From assembly GCA_050011815.1 (NCBI GenBank), contig JBEKIJ010000008.1:45292-109291 (forward strand): a stretch of 64,000 bases of DNA, in the 5' to 3' direction. The notes beneath the pieces are model-generated. The model ran no database searches, was not told the DNA's origin, and was given only the letters and a program-made list of their open reading frames with translations. Within the stretch, counting starts at the first letter, position 1. Each line of letters opens with the position of its first letter. Position numbers and translations under genes: made by a program. Source of the stretch: Chersky-840 sp050011815. Lineage in GTDB: Bacteria > Actinomycetota > Acidimicrobiia > Acidimicrobiales > UBA8190. Shown here piece by piece: positions 60,520-64,000 of this stretch.

Positions 60520-62238
60520 ATGGCACCCGACGAGTCCCCTCAGCCCGGGCCCCACGGCATGAAGATCCGGAGCTACGAGGTCACCGACGGCCCCACCCGC
60601 GCTCCGGCCCGGGCCATGCTGCGGGCCATCGGCATGACCGATGACGACTGGTCCAAGCCGCAGGTGGGGGTGGCGTCGTCGTGGAACGAGGTCACGCCCT
60701 GCAACATGCCGCTCGATCGGCTCGCCAAGCGGTCCAAGGACGGCGTGCGGGAGGCCGGGGGGTTCCCGATCGAGTTCGTGACCATCGCCGTCTCGGACGG
60801 GATCTCCATGGGCCACGAGGGCATGCGGGCCTCGCTCGTCTCGCGCGAAGTCATCGCCGACTCCATCGAGACGGTGATGCACGCCGAGCGGTTCGACGCC
60901 CTGCTCACCTTCGCCGGCTGCGACAAGTCACTGCCGGGCATGCTCATGGCCGCGGCGCGGGTCAATCTCCCCGCCGTCTTCCTCTACGGCGGGTCCATCC
61001 TCCCGGGGAAGATCCCCGGACGCCCCGACGACCAGTCACTCGACATCGTGAGCGTCTTCGAGGCCGTGGGTGCGCACGCCATGGGGACACTCTCCGACGA
61101 GGAGCTCTCCCTCATCGAACACCACGCCTGTCCCACGGCGGGCTCCTGCGCGGGGATGTTCACCGCCAACACCATGGCGTCGGTGGCCGAGGCCATCGGC
61201 ATGTCGCTCCCCGGCTCGGCCTCACCCTCGGCCATCGATCCCCGCCGCCAGGACTTCGCCTACGAGTCGGGGCGGGCTGTGATCGAACTGCTGGCGCGCG
61301 ACATCCGACCCCGCGACATCATGACCAAGGAGGCCTTCGAGAACGCCATCGCCGTGGTGATGGCGTTGGGCGGGTCGACCAACGCCGTGCTGCACCTCCT
61401 CGCCATCGCCAACGAGGCGCGCGTCGAGCTCTCGCTCGACGACTTCAACGCCGTGGCGGCGCGAGTGCCCCACATCGCCGACACCAAACCGCACGGGAAG
61501 TACCACATGGTGGACGTCGACGCCGTGGGGGGCGTGCCCACCGTGATGCGAGAGCTGTTCCAGGCCGGCCTCCTCCACGGCGACTGTCTCACCGTCACCG
61601 GCAAGACGGTGGCCGAGAACCTGGCCGCCCTCGGTCCGCCCGCCCCCGACGGCAAGGTCGTCCACCCCCTCTCCGCGCCCATCCACGCCCAAGGGGGGAT
61701 CGCCATCCTGCGGGGCTCGCTGGCGCCCAACGGGGGGGTGGTCAAGGTGGCGGGCATGGACTCGCCGCGCTTCGAGGGCACGGCGCGGGTCTTCGACGGT
61801 GAGCAGAGCGCCCTGGAAGCCATCCTGGCCGGGAAGATCGAGCCCGGAACCGTGGTCGTCATCCGTTACGAAGGCCCCAAGGGTGGCCCCGGGATGCGCG
61901 AGATGCTGGCCGTCACCGGCGCCATGAAGGGCGCGGGCCGCGGCGGCGACTGCGCGCTCGTCACCGACGGCCGGTTCTCGGGGGGCACCCACGGGTTCTG
62001 TGTCGGGCACATCGCGCCCGAAGCCGTCGACGGTGGCCCCATCGCCTTCGCCGCCGACGGCGACCGGATCGTGATCGACGCCGACACCAAGTCCATCGAC
62101 CTCGTCGTCGACGACGCCGAGCTCGCCCGGCGGCGGTCGCAGTGGAAGTTGCCCGAGCCGCGCTACACCACCGGCGTGCTGGCCAAGTACGCCCGGCTCG
62201 TGACGGGCGCCGAGCGAGGGGCCGTCACCGAGCCCTGA
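60520..62238 (+). CDS. ilvD: Dihydroxy-acid dehydratase
   Basis: An Fe-S dehydratase for isoleucine, valine and pantothenate synthesis. Cluster cysteines lie in TPCNMPL, AGCDKSLPGM and CPTAGSCAGMFTANTM; MALGGSTNAVLHL and DGRFSGGTHG are signatures. The 572-residue length is usual. An internal ATG at 60559 (MKIRSYEV) is an alternative start. The branched-chain leader region lies 1.5 kb downstream, so ilvD is near but separate from the presumed ilvBNC operon. Confidence 0.96.
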   Translation: MAPDESPQPGPHGMKIRSYEVTDGPTRAPARAMLRAIGMTDDDWSKPQVGVASSWNEVTPCNMPLDRLAKRSKDGVREAGGFPIEFVTIAVSDGISMGHEGMRASLVSREVIADSIETVMHAERFDALLTFAGCDKSLPGMLMAAARVNLPAVFLYGGSILPGKIPGRPDDQSLDIVSVFEAVGAHAMGTLSDEELSLIEHHACPTAGSCAGMFTANTMASVAEAIGMSLPGSASPSAIDPRRQDFAYESGRAVIELLARDIRPRDIMTKEAFENAIAVVMALGGSTNAVLHLLAIANEARVELSLDDFNAVAARVPHIADTKPHGKYHMVDVDAVGGVPTVMRELFQAGLLHGDCLTVTGKTVAENLAALGPPAPDGKVVHPLSAPIHAQGGIAILRGSLAPNGGVVKVAGMDSPRFEGTARVFDGEQSALEAILAGKIEPGTVVVIRYEGPKGGPGMREMLAVTGAMKGAGRGGDCALVTDGRFSGGTHGFCVGHIAPEAVDGGPIAFAADGDRIVIDADTKSIDLVVDDAELARRRSQWKLPEPRYTTGVLAKYARLVTGAERGAVTEP

Positions 62239-62335
62239 GCGTTCCCACTCCCGAGGCTGGGACCACCCGGCTCGCTTGCACAAGTGGGTCCATCAAGGCG
62301 ACCTCAGGAGACACGACTGAGACCCGGGAGGACTC

Positions 62336-62806
62336 ATGGAGGGTGACGCGGCGGCGATCGGGCGGTTGATCGACAAGGACCAGATCATCGATCTCGTCCA
62401 TCGGTACTCCTACTTTGTCGATCACGGGCTCTACGACGACGTCGTAGACCTCTTCACCGAGGACTGCGTCGTCGACTATGGACCGATGGCACCGCCGGTG
62501 GATTCGCGCGCCAGGCTCCGGCAGATGTTCGGGCATCCGGAAAGGGGATTCGCTGCCACCAGCCATCACAACGCCAACGTCTTGGTGAAGTTTGACGACG
62601 CCGACCGTGCCTCGGTGCGGACATCGGTCTATGCGTGGCACAACCGAGCTGACGGAAGCGCTCCCCAACTGTGGGGCTATTACCACGACATCGTTGTGCG
62701 CGATCGGGAAGGGTGGCGCATCGCCAACCGACAACTCCGGGTCCTGGGTGTCGAGGGTGATTGGGATATGGAATGGCACCCGGCCGTCGGTGGCGAACCG
62801 TGGTAG
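62336..62806 (+). CDS. SnoaL-like (NTF2-fold) protein
   Basis: A 156-residue protein of the SnoaL_4 type. LIDKDQIIDLVHRYSYFVDHGLYDDVVDLFTEDCVVDYG (in part) is the typical N-terminal helix pair and Asp; SHHNANVLVKFDD and VRDREGWRIANRQLRVL are the sheet strands. Related proteins include dehydratases and small-subunit-like proteins of ring-hydroxylating enzymes, so the reaction cannot be named. GGGAGGACTC precedes the ATG. It may follow ilvD in one transcript (97-base gap). Confidence 0.78.
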   Translation: MEGDAAAIGRLIDKDQIIDLVHRYSYFVDHGLYDDVVDLFTEDCVVDYGPMAPPVDSRARLRQMFGHPERGFAATSHHNANVLVKFDDADRASVRTSVYAWHNRADGSAPQLWGYYHDIVVRDREGWRIANRQLRVLGVEGDWDMEWHPAVGGEPW

Positions 62807-62815
62807 TCGAGGGCC

Positions 62816-63583
62816 TCAGGTACGGGTGGCCCGCCAGCAGCTCGTGACGTAGGGCACGACGATCCGACCCCGGCCCGCCACCGCCGGGTGGCTGGCGACG
62901 AAGTCACCGACCCGGGCGAGCACCTCGGCCCGCTCGGCCTCGGGGAGGACCGCCACGTGGCTGCGGGTGGCGACGAGGTCGACGATGTCGGCGGGTGCGA
63001 GCTCCTGGGACCACCGGAAGTCGCGCGCCGCCGCCGCGGTGAAGGGTGCGCCGGGCGAGAGCCGGACGTTGGCGGCGTGGCGGTGGACGTCGTCGCCCCC
63101 GAAGACCGAGCCGAGCTCGGCCATCCAGGGCACCCGCTCGTCGCGCAGGTTCCACAACAGCCCGAGGGTCCCCCCGGGGCGGAGCACCCTGGCCACTTCG
63201 GCCGAAGCCCGGTCGAGATCGACCCAGTGCCACATCTGGGCCCCGATGACGACGTCGACGTCGCCGTCGTCGACGGGGAGCTCCTCGGCGCTCCCGGCCC
63301 GCACGTCGGCCCGGGGCACCCGGGCCTCGAGCACGGCCCGCATGTTGGGGTCGGGTTCGACGGCCACGACATCGAGGCCGCGCGACACCAGGTCGCGAGT
63401 GAGCGCCCCCGTCCCGGCCCCGAGGTCGAGGACCCGGCGCCGGGCCCCTCGGGCGATGCCCGCCGCCCCGGACTCCTCGAGCAACCAGGACACGCCGTCG
63501 GGCGGGTACCCCGGCCGGACCCTGTCGTAGGTGGCGGCCACAGGCCCGAACGACTTGGCGCGACGGGCGGTGAGCTCGTCCAT
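62816..63583 (-). CDS. SAM-dependent methyltransferase (Methyltransf_11 type)
   Basis: A 255-residue methyltransferase. SFGPVAATYDRVRPGYP is the classic start of this group, and VLDLGAGTGALTRDL is the SAM loop; GAQMWHWVDLDRASAEVARVLRPGGTLGLLWNLRD (in part) is motif II-III. The trans-aconitate-methyltransferase-like family is a likely home, but the acceptor is unknown. The frame stays open upstream to 63991, through the leader region, without similarity; the ATG at 63583 has a TAGGGT box 8 bases upstream. It is convergent with the SnoaL-like gene. Confidence 0.87.
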   Translation of the reverse strand: MDELTARRAKSFGPVAATYDRVRPGYPPDGVSWLLEESGAAGIARGARRRVLDLGAGTGALTRDLVSRGLDVVAVEPDPNMRAVLEARVPRADVRAGSAEELPVDDGDVDVVIGAQMWHWVDLDRASAEVARVLRPGGTLGLLWNLRDERVPWMAELGSVFGGDDVHRHAANVRLSPGAPFTAAAARDFRWSQELAPADIVDLVATRSHVAVLPEAERAEVLARVGDFVASHPAVAGRGRIVVPYVTSCWRATRT

Positions 63584-63591
63584 GGCGGCCA

Positions 63592-63597
63592 ACCCTA
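63592..63597 (-). promoter_or_regulatory. TANNNT -10 box for the methyltransferase gene
   Basis: On the minus strand TAGGGT ends 8 bases before the ATG at 63583, consistent with a leaderless transcript. Confidence 0.4.
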
Positions 63598-63598
63598 A

Positions 63599-63634
63599 GG
63601 GGGGCGCCACACCGGTGCCCATTCGGCGCCCCCC
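63599..63634. repeat. Strong inverted repeat between divergent genes
   Basis: GGGGGGCGCC (63599-63608) pairs with GGCGCCCCCC (63625-63634), and CACCGGTG lies in the loop. It separates the methyltransferase gene from the branched-chain leader promoter and directly abuts the methyltransferase -10 box, so it could be an operator or an insulating hairpin. Confidence 0.55.
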
Positions 63635-63701
63635 TTCGGCGTCCTCGCTCGGCGTCCCCGGCCGGATCCCGGGCCCGTCGGCCGGGGCCCGACCGGAGGG
63701 G

Positions 63702-63730
63702 TTGCCGCGCGCGCCGACGCGTGCAAGACT
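63702..63730 (+). promoter_or_regulatory. Promoter for the branched-chain leader
   Basis: TTGCCG (63702-63707) and AAGACT (63725-63730) are 17 bases apart. Transcription would start near 63737, just before the leader ATG at 63740. Confidence 0.5.
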
Positions 63731-63739
63731 GTCTGGACC

Positions 63740-63790
63740 ATGACCGGAGAGACCTTTACGATCAACCGCCTTCTCGTAGTTCTCCGGTAG
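63740..63790 (+). CDS. Leader peptide for branched-chain amino acid attenuation
   Basis: A 16-residue ORF, MTGETFTINRLLVVLR, with six branched-chain residues (I, L, L, V, V, L) near the end. It lies just after a promoter and before two RNA hairpins, the second a U-rich-tailed terminator. This is the layout of ilv leader peptides, such as those before ilvBNC in corynebacteria and streptomycetes: scarcity of charged Ile/Leu/Val tRNA stalls the ribosome and changes the RNA fold. The biosynthetic genes would lie past the window end. It is too short to show in ordinary gene finding. Confidence 0.75.
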   Translation: MTGETFTINRLLVVLR

Positions 63791-63821
63791 CGCACGTCGC
63801 CGCGACCGCGGTTCCGTGCGC
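63790..63821 (+). promoter_or_regulatory. First (pause) hairpin of the attenuator
   Basis: GCGCACG (63790-63796) pairs with CGTGCGC (63815-63821), with an inner CCGC/GCGG stem. It begins at the last base of the leader stop codon, where a ribosome at the stop would block it. Confidence 0.55.
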
Positions 63822-63824
63822 CTT

Positions 63825-63856
63825 ACGACCTCCCCCACGGGAGGTCGTTTCATTTT
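63825..63856 (+). terminator. Attenuator terminator
   Basis: ACGACCTCCC (63825-63834) pairs perfectly with GGGAGGTCGT (63839-63848) around CCAC, followed by TTCATTTT. It is the clearest intrinsic terminator in the window and completes the branched-chain attenuator. Confidence 0.8.
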
Positions 63857-63880
63857 CAGCCCGCCGACGCGACACCCCAA

Positions 63881-64000
63881 GAGCCCGTACACCAAAGAGC
63901 CCGTACACCAAAGAGCCCGTACACCAAAGAGCCCGTACACCAAAGAGCCCGTACACCAAAGAGCCCGTACACCAAAGAGCCCGTACACCAAAGAGCCCGT
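63881..64000 (+). repeat. 16-bp tandem minisatellite running off the window
   Basis: Seven full, identical copies of gagcccgtacaccaaa and eight bases of an eighth reach the last base. The period is not a multiple of three and there is no spacer, so it is neither coding nor a CRISPR array. It lies after the attenuator terminator, where the leader of the ilv operon would continue. The total length is unknown. Confidence 0.95.

Noticed and set aside
63584..63991. N-terminal extension of the last methyltransferase through the repeat array
   Set aside because: The frame is open only because the repeat and leader lack stops on that strand; the translation is repetitive, and family similarity starts at the ATG at 63583.
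63881..64000. Tandem repeats as a CRISPR array
   Set aside because: The units are 16 bp, identical and directly adjacent with no spacers, and no cas gene is in the window.

Overview
The window is GC-rich (about 70% by eye) and almost fully coding, with many ATGA/GTGA stop-start overlaps. Several traits point to an actinobacterium: a furA-catalase pair, an ECF41 sigma factor, a Rho with a long low-complexity insertion, TreS with a maltokinase-like partner, a DUF222/HNH (13E12-type) protein, and the gene order tRNA-Arg, argS, lysA, hom, thrC, rho, rpmE, prfA, prmC, tsaC, glyA, wecA, atp operon, which matches from memory the mycobacterial and general actinobacterial order. A deep-branching actinobacterium (for example Acidimicrobiia) is my inference, not proven.

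Layout. 1-4254: 5' end of a catalase behind furA, a lipoprotein esterase, a GNAT acetyltransferase, and an AhpD-like protein with its ECF41 sigma factor behind a recognisable ECF41-type promoter. 4321-15341: tRNA-Arg(CCG), then argS, lysA, hom, thrC (thrB absent), rho, rpmE, prfA, prmC, tsaC. 15465-17482: an epoxide-hydrolase-like gene and a thiolase-like gene that interrupt the conserved order. 17554-28514: a frameshifted relic resembling the start of rpiB, glyA, wecA, two small AtpI-type genes and the complete atpBEFHAGDC operon; AtpH has a duplicated N-terminal domain. 28528-35546: a methyltransferase, glpX, an acyl-CoA mutase large subunit, murA (with the active-site Cys replaced by Asp), meaB, an enoyl-CoA hydratase. 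35562-40913: treS, maltokinase-like gene, a phosphofructokinase with PPi-type residues, galT. 41259-46265: membrane protein, iscS, mnmA, ligA. 46400-53979: PASTA kinase, small Cys/His-rich protein, phosphoribosyltransferase coupled to an adenine-specific DNA methyltransferase, SDR, MFS exporter, SCP2 protein. 54240-58295: alpha/beta hydrolase and gatCAB. 58529-63583: HNH protein, membrane protein, ilvD, SnoaL-like protein, methyltransferase. 63702-64000: a branched-chain amino acid leader peptide with attenuator, presumably for ilvBNC beyond the window, followed by a 16-bp minisatellite running off the end.

The genes are mostly core: translation (argS, prfA, prmC, rpmE, gatCAB, tRNA modification by IscS/MnmA/TsaC), energy (ATP synthase), amino-acid synthesis (Lys, Thr, Ile/Val), central carbon (GlpX, PFK, GalT, trehalose/maltose) and the cell wall (MurA, WecA). 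A recurring signal is a TANNNT box 6 to 8 bases before the start codon of transcription-unit-leading genes, which suggests leaderless transcription is common here; internal genes instead use Shine-Dalgarno sequences or stop-start overlaps.
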